64,000 nt of DNA from Roseburia_C sp051879315 (GCA_051879315.1 JBJELW010000048.1:15565-79564); one strand, 5' to 3'; shown: positions 16,478 through 25,898, numbered from the stretch's first letter. Made by a program: numbers and translations. Notes: a model not told the origin generated them from the letters alone.

Positions 16478-18601
16478 ATGGCAGATAATACGACAAATCA
16501 GTTTGTGTTTGGACTGGACATCGGCACCCGCAATGTGGTGGGAACCGTGGGATATCGGGACGGCAGGGATTTTTATGTGGCGGCACAGTATTCCATGGAA
16601 CATGAGACCCGCGCCATGCTGGATGGACAGATTCACGATATTGGCCGGGTGGGCCGGGTTATCGCTGAAGTAAAGAAGAAGTTGGAAGAACAGCTTGAGA
16701 TGGAGCTGAAGGATGTGTGTATCGCAGCCGCAGGTCGTGTACTGAAGACAGTTACCACCACCGTGGAGTATGAATTCCCGGAGGAGACGGTGGTGACAGC
16801 GGAGCATGTTCACACACTGGATCTGCTGGGCGTTGACCATGCACAGCAGATTTTAAAAGAAAAAAATGATACGCGATACAAGTTTTACTGTGTGGGTTAT
16901 TCTGTCATTAAGTATTACATAAACGATGAGATCTTCTCAAATATTGAGGGACATAAGGCGGAAAAAATATCAGAGGAGATCATTGTTACCTTTCTGCCCG
17001 AGGATGTGGTGGACGGTTTGTATTCCGCTGTGGGACTGGCCGGATTAGAGGTGGCCAATATGACCTTAGAGCCTATCGCTGCCATCAACATTGCCATACC
17101 GGAAGCTTTTCGTATGCTGAATATTGCCCTGGTGGACGTGGGGGCGGGTACCTCCGATATCTCTATCACAAAAGACGGCAGCATCATTGCATACGGCATG
17201 ATTCCTTATGCAGGGGATGAATTGACAGAATTGATCGTGCAGAAGTATCTGGTGGATTTCAATACAGCGGAGCATATCAAATTAGCCTCCGGAAGCCAGG
17301 AGGAGATTGAGTTTAAAGATATCATGCTGATTTCCCACACCATTAAGGCAGAGGAGATCTGGGAGCTGACAGAACCTGTAGTAGACCGGATCACCACAGA
17401 GGTGGCGGATAAGATCCGGGAGATGAACGGGGACAAGTCTGTCAGTGCAACCTTTGTGGTGGGAGGCGGCGGCAAGATCCATGGATTTACCGAAATGCTG
17501 GCGGATAAGCTGGAACTGCCCAGAGAACGTGTGGCCTTAAGAGGAGAAGAGGTTTTGCAGTCCGTACATTTTGCCCAGAAGGATGTGGTAAAGGATCCGT
17601 TGATCGTGACACCGGTGGGAATCTGTCTGAATTATTATGATCAGAAGAATAATTTTATCATGGTACGCTTTAACGGGGAGCGGATCAAGCTGTATGACAA
17701 TGGACATCTGACCATTGTGGATGCTGCCATGCAGGCGGGATTCCCCAATGAGTATCTGTTCCCGAGACGGGGAGAATCCATTGAGTTTACCGTCAATGGA
17801 AAACAGCGGGTAGTTCGTGGGGAGGCCGGTGAGTCGGCGGTAATCAAAGTGGATGGGAAAGTGGTCAGCATCAATGCTTCACTGATCCCCAATTCCGACA
17901 TTGTCATTGAGAAGTCTACTGCGGGAAAACCGGCGGAGTACACCATTGAACAGCTGGATGAGTATACATCATCCACCATCGATTTTACGGTAAATGGGAA
18001 AACAATCACCTGCCCTAAGTTTGTGCAGGTAAACGGTGTGTTGGAGCCGGGAACATACAAGGTACGCAACCGTGATCAGATTGAATTGCGCAATTACTAT
18101 ACAGTGGCGCAGCTGGCGGAATTTATGGATGTGCAGATTGATGTTCAAAGTGATATCATTCTTAACGGAAAACCGGCAGACACGCAGTCAATGGTATATG
18201 AGAACTTTGAATTGGAGTGGACCGTGGCACCTTATGAGCCGGCGGAACATGTGGAACGGGAACCAGTACAACAGAGTGAACCGGAGGGAGAAGAAAATTC
18301 CGAACCGGAACTGACATCCGGAAAGGATACAGATGCCGGAGAGCAGCCTGCAGAGGTACAGCAGCCTGAAGAAGATAAGCCGGAACAGCAGGATCTTTGC
18401 ATATCCGTTAATGGCAGCGAAATTCAGCTCAGCGGAAAAGAAGAATATATTTTTGTGGATGTATTTAATTACTTCGACTTTGATCTGTCCCAGTCTAATG
18501 GCCGGGCGGTGGTGACTAAGGTAAATGGCCAGGATGCCCAGTACACCCAGACTTTAAAGGACGGAGACAAGATCGAAATTTACTGGAAAGAGAACAAATA
18601 A
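16478..18601 (+). CDS. FtsA-like actin-fold protein with C-terminal beta-grasp-like modules
   Basis: 707 residues from ATG 16478 after TGAGGAG; ordinary FtsA has about 420. The first 375 residues are actin-like: phosphate-1 loop FGLDIGTRNVVG, phosphate-2 VDVGAGTSDISI (about 219) and adenosine motif VVGGGGKIHGF (about 328), with the SHS2/1C insert between. Beyond this lie repeated small domains containing FTVNGK (about 437 and 501), a third near 560, an acidic Pro/Glu/Gln linker (about 590-635) and a final ThiS/TGS-like domain ending LKDGDKIEIYW. No C-terminal membrane helix of FtsA is visible. A cell-shape or division role is likely but unproven; it sits between coaE and a YycJ-type gene, not in the dcw cluster. 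Confidence 0.8.
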   Translation: MADNTTNQFVFGLDIGTRNVVGTVGYRDGRDFYVAAQYSMEHETRAMLDGQIHDIGRVGRVIAEVKKKLEEQLEMELKDVCIAAAGRVLKTVTTTVEYEFPEETVVTAEHVHTLDLLGVDHAQQILKEKNDTRYKFYCVGYSVIKYYINDEIFSNIEGHKAEKISEEIIVTFLPEDVVDGLYSAVGLAGLEVANMTLEPIAAINIAIPEAFRMLNIALVDVGAGTSDISITKDGSIIAYGMIPYAGDELTELIVQKYLVDFNTAEHIKLASGSQEEIEFKDIMLISHTIKAEEIWELTEPVVDRITTEVADKIREMNGDKSVSATFVVGGGGKIHGFTEMLADKLELPRERVALRGEEVLQSVHFAQKDVVKDPLIVTPVGICLNYYDQKNNFIMVRFNGERIKLYDNGHLTIVDAAMQAGFPNEYLFPRRGESIEFTVNGKQRVVRGEAGESAVIKVDGKVVSINASLIPNSDIVIEKSTAGKPAEYTIEQLDEYTSSTIDFTVNGKTITCPKFVQVNGVLEPGTYKVRNRDQIELRNYYTVAQLAEFMDVQIDVQSDIILNGKPADTQSMVYENFELEWTVAPYEPAEHVEREPVQQSEPEGEENSEPELTSGKDTDAGEQPAEVQQPEEDKPEQQDLCISVNGSEIQLSGKEEYIFVDVFNYFDFDLSQSNGRAVVTKVNGQDAQYTQTLKDGDKIEIYWKENK

Positions 18602-18602
18602 C

Positions 18603-19400
18603 ATGCAATTATGTAGTATAGCCAGTGGAAGCAGTGGTAACTGCATCTATATCGGTACGGAGGAAAGTCACATAATGATCGATGCGGGCATCAGCGGAAA
18701 ACGCATCGAGGCGGGATTGAACGGAATTGGTCTGAAAACTTCTGAAATGCAGGGAATCTTAATTACTCATGAGCATTCGGATCACATTTCCGGTCTGGGC
18801 GTGGTGGCGCGCAAGTATGGGATACCCATGTATGCAACAGGGGAAACGATAGCGGCCATCCGACGCTGTGGCAGCATCGGAAAAGTGGATGAGAGTCTGT
18901 TTCATCCCATTAAGCCCGGGGTGGATTTTATGATCGGGGATATGCTGATTGAACCCATCCCGATTTCCCATGATGCGGCAAACCCGGTGGCCTACAAGGT
19001 GACAAACGGGGCGCATAAAATGGCGGTGATTACAGATCTTGGCACCTATGATGAGGATATGGTGGACAAATTACAGGATTTGGATGTATTATTGTTAGAA
19101 GCAAATCACGATGTGCGTATGCTGCAGGTTGGGCCATATCCCTATCCTTTAAAACAGCGGATCTTAGGGGAGCGGGGACATCTGTCAAACGAGCGCAGTG
19201 GTCAGTTTCTGGGCCGGCTGCTCCACGACCGTTTCAAGACGGTACTGTTAGGGCATCTGAGTAAAGAAAACAACATGGCGGAGCTGGCCTACGAGACGGT
19301 GCGTCAGGAGGTGGAACTGGGAGACAATCCCTATCATGGCAATGATTTTCCCATCCATGTGGCGCGGCGGGACACCCCTTCACCGGTGTTCGAGGTGTAA
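18603..19400 (+). CDS. YycJ/WalJ-family metallo-beta-lactamase-fold hydrolase
   Basis: 265 residues, starting 1 base after the previous stop. The metal motif reads THEHSDHISG (about 56-65), with further ligands in ISHDAANPV and a late LGHLSKENN. The opening LCSIASGSSGNC and the segment LGERGHLSNE are characteristic of YycJ (WalJ). In Bacillus, YycJ is in the walRK region and affects cell-wall and DNA-related phenotypes; it may be a nuclease. The enzymatic substrate is not established. Confidence 0.9.
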   Translation: MQLCSIASGSSGNCIYIGTEESHIMIDAGISGKRIEAGLNGIGLKTSEMQGILITHEHSDHISGLGVVARKYGIPMYATGETIAAIRRCGSIGKVDESLFHPIKPGVDFMIGDMLIEPIPISHDAANPVAYKVTNGAHKMAVITDLGTYDEDMVDKLQDLDVLLLEANHDVRMLQVGPYPYPLKQRILGERGHLSNERSGQFLGRLLHDRFKTVLLGHLSKENNMAELAYETVRQEVELGDNPYHGNDFPIHVARRDTPSPVFEV

Positions 19401-19428
19401 CAAATAACAAGATAACAAGGAGAAACAA

Positions 19429-19713
19429 ATGGAACAGACAAAGAAAAAGACAATTATCACAGTGGTAGGTAAGGATACAGTGGGTATCATCGCAAAGGTT
19501 TGCACCTATCTTGCAGAGAATCATATCAATGTGCTGGATATCTCCCAGACGATTATTGATGGTTTCTTCAATATGATGATGATCGTGGACTTGAGTACAT
19601 CCGAGATGCATTTTTCCCAGTGTTCAGAAGAGTTGGAAAAGCTGGGAGAAGAAATCGGTGTGTCCATCAAGTGTCAAAAAGAGGAAATTTTTGACATGAT
19701 GCACCGTATTTAG
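19429..19713 (+). CDS. ACT domain protein, UPF0237 family
   Basis: 94 residues after AAGGAGAAAC. A single ACT domain is visible: ITVVGKDTVGIIAKVCTYLAENHINVLDISQTI. ACT domains bind amino acids and regulate enzymes or transcription (GcvR-like). It is followed 50 bases later by the UPF0210/PFL gene, a pairing known in Firmicutes and archaea that suggests the two work together. The ligand is unknown. Confidence 0.93.
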   Translation: MEQTKKKTIITVVGKDTVGIIAKVCTYLAENHINVLDISQTIIDGFFNMMMIVDLSTSEMHFSQCSEELEKLGEEIGVSIKCQKEEIFDMMHRI

Positions 19714-19763
19714 TGATACAGGCGTAATAATTTGATACGCATTACACGAGGAGAGAACTACAT

Positions 19764-21128
19764 ATGATCAACATATTTGAGGTAAATGAGACGAATAAAA
19801 TGGTGGAGCATGACAATCTGGATGTGCGTACCATCACCATCGGTATCAGTCTGTTGGATTGTATCGATTCTGATTTGAAGAAGTTAAACGAAAATATTTA
19901 TAATAAAATCACCACGGTGGCCAGGGACCTGGTTCCTGTGGGGGAGCAGATTGAACGGGAAATCGGGATTCCCATTGTGAATAAGCGTATATCCGTTACT
20001 CCCATTGCACTGGTGGGCGCTTCTGCCTGCAAGTGCCCGGAGGATTTTGCCACCATTGCGGATACTATGGATGCGGCTGCCAAGAAGGTGGGAGTCAATC
20101 TCATCGGCGGATATTCCGCATTGGTATCAAAGGGGATGACCAGAGCAGATGAAATGTTGATCCGTTCCATTCCTATGGCACTTTGCCGTACCGAGCGGGT
20201 ATGCAGTTCTGTGAATCTGGCTTCCACTAAGACCGGTATCAATATGGACGGTGTAAAACTTATGGGAGAGATTCTCCTGGAGATTGCGGAACAGTCTAAG
20301 GATCGTGATTCCGTGGATTGTATGAAACTGGTGGTATTTTGCAATGCGCCGGATGACAATCCTTTTATGGCAGGGGCATTTCACGGTGTTACTGAGGCGG
20401 ATGCAGTCATCAACGTGGGCGTCAGTGGACCCGGCGTGGTGAAGAATGCGGTGGAAAAAGTGCGGGGTGAGAACTTTGAGGTACTCTGCGAAACCATCAA
20501 AAAGACTGCATTTAAGGTTACCCGTGTAGGACAGCTGGTGGCACAGCGTGCATCCAAGCTTTTGAATATTCCTTTTGGTATCGTGGATTTGTCTCTGGCA
20601 CCCACACCGGCTGTGGGAGACAGTGTGGCAGATATCCTGTGTGAAATTGGATTGGAATTTGCCGGAGCTCCGGGAACCACTGCAGCCCTGGCCATGTTGA
20701 ATGATCAGGTAAAAAAAGGCGGCGTGATGGCATCCTCCTATGTGGGCGGATTAAGCGGTGCATTTATTCCGGTGAGCGAGGATCAGGGAATGATTGATGC
20801 GGTACAGGCCGGAGCAATTACTTTAGAGAAATTGGAGGCTATGACCTGTGTATGTTCCGTTGGTTTGGATATGATTGCCATTCCGGGAGACACGCCGGCC
20901 ACCACTATTTCCGGTATCATTGCAGATGAGATGGCGCTTGGTATGGTAAATCAGAAGACTACTGCAGCGCGGCTGATTCCGGTGATCGGCAAGGGGGTAG
21001 GAGATACGGTGGAGTTCGGCGGTCTGTTTGGCTATGCGCCGATCATGCCGGTAAACAAGTACTCCTGTGCGGACTTTATCAATCGTGGAGGAAGAATTCC
21101 TGCACCGATTCACAGTTTCAAGAACTAA
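19764..21128 (+). CDS. PFL-family protein, UPF0210 (DUF711)
   Basis: 454 residues, full family length, after GAGGAGAG. The start MINIFEVNETNKMVEHDNLDVRTITIGISL, too long to give unbroken, has the family form ETNKM...LDVRTIT, and VNVGVSGPGVV, GAPGTTAAL and GIIADEMALG-like segments follow. Structures of relatives show a pyruvate formate-lyase-like barrel without a glycyl radical loop. No function is established. The upstream ACT protein is its likely partner. Confidence 0.93.
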   Translation: MINIFEVNETNKMVEHDNLDVRTITIGISLLDCIDSDLKKLNENIYNKITTVARDLVPVGEQIEREIGIPIVNKRISVTPIALVGASACKCPEDFATIADTMDAAAKKVGVNLIGGYSALVSKGMTRADEMLIRSIPMALCRTERVCSSVNLASTKTGINMDGVKLMGEILLEIAEQSKDRDSVDCMKLVVFCNAPDDNPFMAGAFHGVTEADAVINVGVSGPGVVKNAVEKVRGENFEVLCETIKKTAFKVTRVGQLVAQRASKLLNIPFGIVDLSLAPTPAVGDSVADILCEIGLEFAGAPGTTAALAMLNDQVKKGGVMASSYVGGLSGAFIPVSEDQGMIDAVQAGAITLEKLEAMTCVCSVGLDMIAIPGDTPATTISGIIADEMALGMVNQKTTAARLIPVIGKGVGDTVEFGGLFGYAPIMPVNKYSCADFINRGGRIPAPIHSFKN

Positions 21129-21133
21129 TCATT

Positions 21134-22357
21134 ATGATACGAAAATTAATTTTCTTTGAAAAAGGCGTTGAGACATTGAGCTATTTTTCCCGTCAGCTTG
21201 CAGATGCTTTGGCTCTGTGGGGATATCAGAGCTTTTTCTATGATATCAGCGGGAAAGAACGCTCACTTAAGCACGCAGTAAAATTCATAAAAGCCGGTGA
21301 GACGGCGGTGATCACATTTAACTTCATCGGTCTCAGCGGCGAAGCTTTTTTAGAGGAGAAAAACGGGAGTAGCATCTGGGAAAACTATGGGCTCCCGGTG
21401 TACTGCATTCTGGTGGATCATCCCCTGTATTATCAGAAACAGTTAAAAAGCGGCATCAAAAATCTCCGGACATTTTGCATTGACCGGCAGCATGTGGAGT
21501 ATATGGGCAGATTTTTCCCGGAGATTCCCTGTGCCTTTTTGCCCCTGGCAGGGAATCTGACAGAGGAGGAATACGGGACACTTCTGGCGGGAGGGGATGT
21601 GGCAGATAAATTGCGCAGTCAGTGGATTCCCTATGGGGACCGGGAGTTTGACGTGGCCTTTATTGCCAATTACGTGAAACTTCCCTCCATTGAGGAGCAT
21701 TTTACCAGCCAGACCCAGGAGTACATTGATTTTTATCATGAGATTCTAAACGACCTGAGACTCCATCCCCAGCAGCCGTTAGATCCCGTGTTTGAAAAGT
21801 TCATCAAGCGGGAAGTAGGTGAGGCCAGTGAGGAGGAATTGCAGTCTGCCTATTATGGGATGCTGTTTCTGGATATGTACAACCGCACTTATTTCCGGGA
21901 GCGCACAGTTCGGACGCTGGTGGATTCCGGGGTCAAGGTGCATGTGTTCGGGAAGGACTGGGAGAAACTTTCCGTGAAGCATCCGGAGAATCTGATCTGC
22001 AGCGGCAGGCAGCTGGATTCGGCCGGCTGTGTGCAGGTGCTGCAAAATGCCAGAATCGCATTAAACACCATGCCCTGGTTTAAGGACGGGGCCCATGACC
22101 GGATATTCACTGCTATGCTACATGGGGCAGTGTCACTGACCGATCCCAGCATTTATCTGAAGGAGCGTTTCCGGGATGGCAGGGAGCTTCGCTTCTATGA
22201 GTTGGCGCAGCTGGATCAGATTGCGGAAATCGCAAAGGAAATGCTGGCGCTGCCGAAAGAGACGGAATATATGGCGCAGCTGGCCTTTGAGACGGCGGTG
22301 CAGCAGGATACATGGATGAACCGTGCGGAGAAGATTAACCACATGAGCAAAAAGTAA
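21134..22357 (+). CDS. Glycosyltransferase family protein (CgeB/DUF3880-like)
   Basis: 407 residues starting 5 bases after the PFL gene. The N-terminal half is variable, with IDHP-type motif VDHPLYYQ (about 96-103). The C-terminal half has VHVFGKDW, the GT-B-like HDRIFTAMLHGAVSLTDPS (about 318-336) and ends with a helical tail. This agrees with Glyco_trans_1_2 proteins such as the spore-coat maturation protein CgeB. Donor and acceptor are not known. A weak GCTGC/GCAGC hairpin follows at 22358-22370. Confidence 0.75.
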   Translation: MIRKLIFFEKGVETLSYFSRQLADALALWGYQSFFYDISGKERSLKHAVKFIKAGETAVITFNFIGLSGEAFLEEKNGSSIWENYGLPVYCILVDHPLYYQKQLKSGIKNLRTFCIDRQHVEYMGRFFPEIPCAFLPLAGNLTEEEYGTLLAGGDVADKLRSQWIPYGDREFDVAFIANYVKLPSIEEHFTSQTQEYIDFYHEILNDLRLHPQQPLDPVFEKFIKREVGEASEEELQSAYYGMLFLDMYNRTYFRERTVRTLVDSGVKVHVFGKDWEKLSVKHPENLICSGRQLDSAGCVQVLQNARIALNTMPWFKDGAHDRIFTAMLHGAVSLTDPSIYLKERFRDGRELRFYELAQLDQIAEIAKEMLALPKETEYMAQLAFETAVQQDTWMNRAEKINHMSKK

Positions 22358-22423
22358 GCTGCCAAGCAGCGATTTTGCGAATGGGGTTCTGAATAGTTAC
22401 GCGAATATTTATGATTTGAAACG

Positions 22424-22453
22424 TTGTGCAACATATAGAATATGTGTTATAAT
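22424..22453 (+). promoter_or_regulatory. Sigma-A promoter of the purine pair
   Basis: TTGTGC at 22424-22429 and a perfect TATAAT at 22448-22453, 18 bases apart. Transcription is expected to begin near 22460. Confidence 0.7.
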
Positions 22454-22469
22454 CTGTGCTGAGGCTTGT

Positions 22470-22499
22470 CCTCAAAGCAGCGCAAAGTAAACTTTGAGG
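22470..22499 (+). promoter_or_regulatory. Leader hairpin with CAGCGC loop before IMP cyclohydrolase
   Basis: CCTCAAAG (22470-22477) pairs perfectly with CTTTGAGG (22492-22499) around a 14-base loop starting CAGCGC. A hairpin with the same loop length and start, but a CCCC/GGGG change in the stem, occurs at 58579-58608. The hairpin begins about 10 bases after the predicted transcript start. It does not match the purine or PRPP riboswitches I know. Confidence 0.6.
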
Positions 22500-22567
22500 G
22501 CCGTCTTGCAGAGATATTATGCCAAATGAACAAGCAGATGAATGAAGTGAACAGGAGGAACAGATCG

Positions 22568-23281
22568 ATGAAAATGGTTTCATTAGGACAGGAGATAGGC
22601 AGTACCACATATCCGGGAAGAGGTATCGTAATCGGTAAATCCAAAAACGGAAAGTATGCGGTCACTGCTTATTTTATTATGGGAAGAAGTGCAAACAGCC
22701 GCAACCGTATCTTTGTGGAGGAAGGTGAAGGCATCCGCACACAGGCCTTTGATCCATCTAAGCTGGAAGATCCGAGCCTGATCATATATGCTCCGGTACG
22801 GGTATTGGGAAACAACACTATCGTAACCAACGGAGATCAGACAGACACTATTTATGAGGGAATGGCAAAGGGAGAGACCTTTGAGCAGTCGCTACGCATC
22901 CGTGAGTTTGAGCCGGACGGACCAAACTATACACCTCGTATTTCCGGTGTAATGCATGTGGAAAACGGATCCTATGACTACGCGATGTCCATCCTAAAGA
23001 GCAACAATGGCAACCCTGAGGCATGCAACCGTTACACCTTTGCCTATGAAAATCCTGTGGCAGGAGAGGGACATTTCATCCATACTTATATGAGTGATGG
23101 AAATCCGCTGCCCAGCTTTGAGGGAGAGCCGGTTCTGGTGGATATCGGGGATGATATCGATGAGTTTACCAAATTGGTATGGGAGAGCTTAGATCCGGAC
23201 AACAAGGTATCTCTGTTCACCCGTTTTATCGATATTGAAACCGGCACTTATGAGAGCCGTATCGTAAATAAGAATCAGTAA
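22568..23281 (+). CDS. IMP cyclohydrolase, PurO-related family
   Basis: 237 residues from ATG 22568, which follows AGGAGGAAC; longer in-frame starts at TTG would run through the leader hairpin and are rejected. Typical segments are STTYPGRGIVIG, ITGRS-like IMGRSANSRNR (about 40-50) and HVENGSYDYAMSILKSNNG. This fold (PF07826) closes FAICAR to IMP and is best known from archaeal PurO. Here it replaces the cyclohydrolase domain of PurH. The AICAR transformylase follows 65 bases downstream, so together they finish IMP synthesis. Confidence 0.88.
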   Translation: MKMVSLGQEIGSTTYPGRGIVIGKSKNGKYAVTAYFIMGRSANSRNRIFVEEGEGIRTQAFDPSKLEDPSLIIYAPVRVLGNNTIVTNGDQTDTIYEGMAKGETFEQSLRIREFEPDGPNYTPRISGVMHVENGSYDYAMSILKSNNGNPEACNRYTFAYENPVAGEGHFIHTYMSDGNPLPSFEGEPVLVDIGDDIDEFTKLVWESLDPDNKVSLFTRFIDIETGTYESRIVNKNQ

Positions 23282-23346
23282 TACGGTTCATATCTGTGAA
23301 GTACTGAACGGATACAATCAGTAAATAGAAAAGAGGAAGAGAGAAA

Positions 23347-24525
23347 ATGAAAGAATTAGAGTTGAAATACGGATGTAACCCCAATCAGAAGCCGTCCCGC
23401 ATTTACATGGAAGAGGGAGAGCTTCCCATCACAGTGTTAAACGGAAAGCCCGGATACATTAATTTCCTGGATGCCTTCAACGGATGGCAGCTGGTCAGTG
23501 AGCTGAAAAAAGCCACTGGTCTGGCAGCAGCCACTTCCTTTAAGCATGTGTCGCCGGCAGGTGCAGCAGTGGGACTGCCTTTATCTGAGGTGGAGCGCAA
23601 GATCTACTGGGTAGACGATATGGATATGGAGTTTACACCTTTGGCCAATGCCTATGCCAGAGCCAGAGGTGCAGACCGTATGTCATCCTTCGGTGATTTC
23701 ATTTCCCTGTCTGATGTGTGTGACAAGGCTACCGCACTTTTGATCAAGCGTGAGGTGTCTGACGGTGTTATTGCTCCTGGTTATGATGCAGATGCCTTAG
23801 AGATCTTAAAGGCAAAGAAAAACGGAAACTACAATGTAATTCAGATCGATCCGGACTATGTGCCGGCTCCCATTGAGCACAAAGAGGTATTTGGTATCAC
23901 CTTTGAGCAGGGAAGAAATGAACTGGTGATCGATGACAAGTTCTTTGACAATATTGTGACAGAGAATAAAAACCTTCCCGAGTCAGCAAAGATTGATCTG
24001 GCTATTGCCATGATTACCTTAAAGTACACCCAGTCCAACTCTGTATGCTACGTGAAGGATGGACAGGCCATCGGTATCGGAGCAGGACAGCAGTCCCGCA
24101 TCCACTGTACCCGTCTGGCCGGACAGAAGGCGGACAACTGGTGGTTGCGCCAGTGCCCGAAGGTATTGGAGCTTCCCTTCTTAGACAGCATCAAGCGTGT
24201 GGACAGAGACAATGCCATTGACCTTTACATTGGTGAGGATTACATGGATGTGCTGGCTGACGGAGAGTGGGAGAAGACCTTCAAGACGAAGCCTGAGGTA
24301 TTTACGAAAGAGGAGAAACGTGCATGGCTGGATAAAAACACCGGTGTGTCCATTGGTTCCGATGCATTCTTCCCCTTCGGAGACAATATCGAGCGTGCGC
24401 ACAGAAGCGGTGTCTGCTATGTGGCTCAGCCCGGCGGATCCATCCGTGATGATCATGTCATCGAGACCTGTAACAAGTACGGTATGGTCATGAGCTTTAC
24501 CGGTATCCGTCTGTTCCATCACTAA
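23347..24525 (+). CDS. Phosphoribosylaminoimidazolecarboxamide formyltransferase (stand-alone AICARFT)
   Basis: 392 residues after GAGGAAGAG. It carries only the transformylase half of PurH: the catalytic Lys66-His67 pair in TSFKHVSPAGAAVG, RARGADRMSSFGDF, and GIGAGQQSRIHCTRLAG. The enzyme transfers a formyl group from 10-formyl-THF to AICAR. The missing cyclohydrolase domain is supplied by the gene upstream. This split arrangement is common in Lachnospiraceae (recalled, not searched). Confidence 0.93.
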   Translation: MKELELKYGCNPNQKPSRIYMEEGELPITVLNGKPGYINFLDAFNGWQLVSELKKATGLAAATSFKHVSPAGAAVGLPLSEVERKIYWVDDMDMEFTPLANAYARARGADRMSSFGDFISLSDVCDKATALLIKREVSDGVIAPGYDADALEILKAKKNGNYNVIQIDPDYVPAPIEHKEVFGITFEQGRNELVIDDKFFDNIVTENKNLPESAKIDLAIAMITLKYTQSNSVCYVKDGQAIGIGAGQQSRIHCTRLAGQKADNWWLRQCPKVLELPFLDSIKRVDRDNAIDLYIGEDYMDVLADGEWEKTFKTKPEVFTKEEKRAWLDKNTGVSIGSDAFFPFGDNIERAHRSGVCYVAQPGGSIRDDHVIETCNKYGMVMSFTGIRLFHH

Positions 24526-24541
24526 GAGAAAAGATATTTTA

Positions 24542-24570
24542 TTGACACTCCTCCGGGCTATAGCTGAAAT
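24542..24570 (+). promoter_or_regulatory. Possible promoter of the sulfur cluster
   Basis: A perfect TTGACA at 24542-24547 is followed after 17 bases by TGAAAT, a poor -10. Downstream lie an imperfect inverted repeat TACCCATTTTCC / GGAATGGTA (about 24597-24630) and GGGTATTACCC, which could be an operator. Confidence 0.4.
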
Positions 24571-24668
24571 CTATAACCAGTTCAAAATTATGGGTATTAC
24601 CCATTTTCCTATCGGAATGGTATGATAACCACATGAAAAAATATTTAACTAAATGGAGGAGAAAAATT

Positions 24669-25826
24669 ATGAGATTTAAAGAGGTTATCAAGCGGACAAG
24701 TGCAATTGCATTGTCAGCAGCACTTTTAGCAACAGGTCTTACGGGCTGCGGTTCCACCGGAACAGAGGCACCGGCTGACACATCCGATGCAGCAGTCAGT
24801 GATGCAGATGCAGGTGAGGACACCGATGCAGAAGAAGAGGTTGCATTTGATTCCGAGGAGAACACAATTCGGTTTGCAATTTCTGCAGGTACCATTCGTA
24901 CCGCTGTTGTAATTCTGGCAGATGAGTTAGGCTACTACGAAGAAGAAGGCGTTAATGTAGAGCTTGTCGACAGTAACGATACGGTAGCAACACTGACAGC
25001 TATCAGTTCAGGCAAGACAGACGTTGACGTATTTGGACAGAGTATTGTTCCCGGTCTTACCTTCATTGCAAATGGTTCTGACTTAGTAATCTTTGAAGGA
25101 ACTGCTGCAGAAGGTGGTGCCATTGTTTCCAGACCGGAAGATGTAGAGAAGTACAAGGATTTAGCAAATTATGAGGGCATTACAGCAGCAATGGTTCGTA
25201 ATGAATCAGGCTGGATTATCACGAGACAGGCATTGTTAGATGCGGGCTATGATGTGGATTCCATTACATTGATGGAAGTAGACAGTCAGGCAAACGCTGC
25301 ACAGGCTGTTTCAAAGGGAGAGGCAGACGTTGCATTCTTCCCGGAGGAGTTTGTGGCTTCATTCTCAGATTTAAATATTGAGGAAGTAATGCCTGTTGCG
25401 GAGATTTCCCCTATGTATGTATGCTGCCGTCAGGTTACTTCAGCTGAGAAGATAGAGCAGAAGCATGATGCATTTGTGAAGTTTACAAAGGCTAATCTGC
25501 GTGCATTCGAATATTTCAGTGACGAATCAAATCGTGAAGAAATCGATCGTATATTAGCTGAGTTCTCAGGTCAGACAGAGGAATATGTAGACAATTATTT
25601 CTTTGTAAATTCTACTACATTGACACTGGATCCCAATAAGACTGGTGTGGAAACTTATTATCAGGCATTGATCAATTCCGGCTACTTTGAGGATGGAACG
25701 GATGTCGATGTTTCTGATCACATTAATACGGAGATTTATGAAACTGCATTAAACGAAATCATCGAGGAATATCCGGATGATGAATTTTATCAGGAACAGT
25801 TAGAAATCTTCAACCAATATAATTAA
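24669..25826 (+). CDS. ABC transporter substrate-binding lipoprotein, NMT1/SsuA-TauA-like
   Basis: 385 residues from ATG 24669 after TGGAGGAG. A lipoprotein signal peptide ends in the lipobox LTGC (Cys about 25), followed by an acidic Ala/Asp linker. The mature part resembles periplasmic binding proteins of the NMT1/THI5-SsuA group: ADELGYYEEEGVNVELV, then VDVFGQSIVPGLTF. The family binds sulfonates, taurine, nitrate, riboflavin or thiamine precursors. The cysK and GHR-like genes downstream make a sulfur compound the best guess. Exact ligand unknown. Confidence 0.9.
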   Translation: MRFKEVIKRTSAIALSAALLATGLTGCGSTGTEAPADTSDAAVSDADAGEDTDAEEEVAFDSEENTIRFAISAGTIRTAVVILADELGYYEEEGVNVELVDSNDTVATLTAISSGKTDVDVFGQSIVPGLTFIANGSDLVIFEGTAAEGGAIVSRPEDVEKYKDLANYEGITAAMVRNESGWIITRQALLDAGYDVDSITLMEVDSQANAAQAVSKGEADVAFFPEEFVASFSDLNIEEVMPVAEISPMYVCCRQVTSAEKIEQKHDAFVKFTKANLRAFEYFSDESNREEIDRILAEFSGQTEEYVDNYFFVNSTTLTLDPNKTGVETYYQALINSGYFEDGTDVDVSDHINTEIYETALNEIIEEYPDDEFYQEQLEIFNQYN

Positions 25827-25831
25827 TAAAA

Positions 25832-25870
25832 AACTGCCTGCTTCTCGTGATGATACGGAAGCAGGCAGTT
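25832..25870 (+). other. Perfect 13-bp intercistronic hairpin without T-run
   Basis: AACTGCCTGCTTC (25832-25844) pairs exactly with GAAGCAGGCAGTT (25858-25870) around a 13-base loop. Lack of a T-run suggests mRNA 3'-end protection or partial attenuation, which would raise binding-protein mRNA over the ATPase and permease. Confidence 0.75.
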
Positions 25871-25898
25871 GAATGAAAACAGGTAGAAGGAGATATTC

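Noticed and set aside
22358..22567. Purine or PRPP riboswitch in front of the IMP cyclohydrolase gene
   Set aside because: The conserved purine aptamer loops are not present and the leader is only about 110 bases with one clear hairpin.
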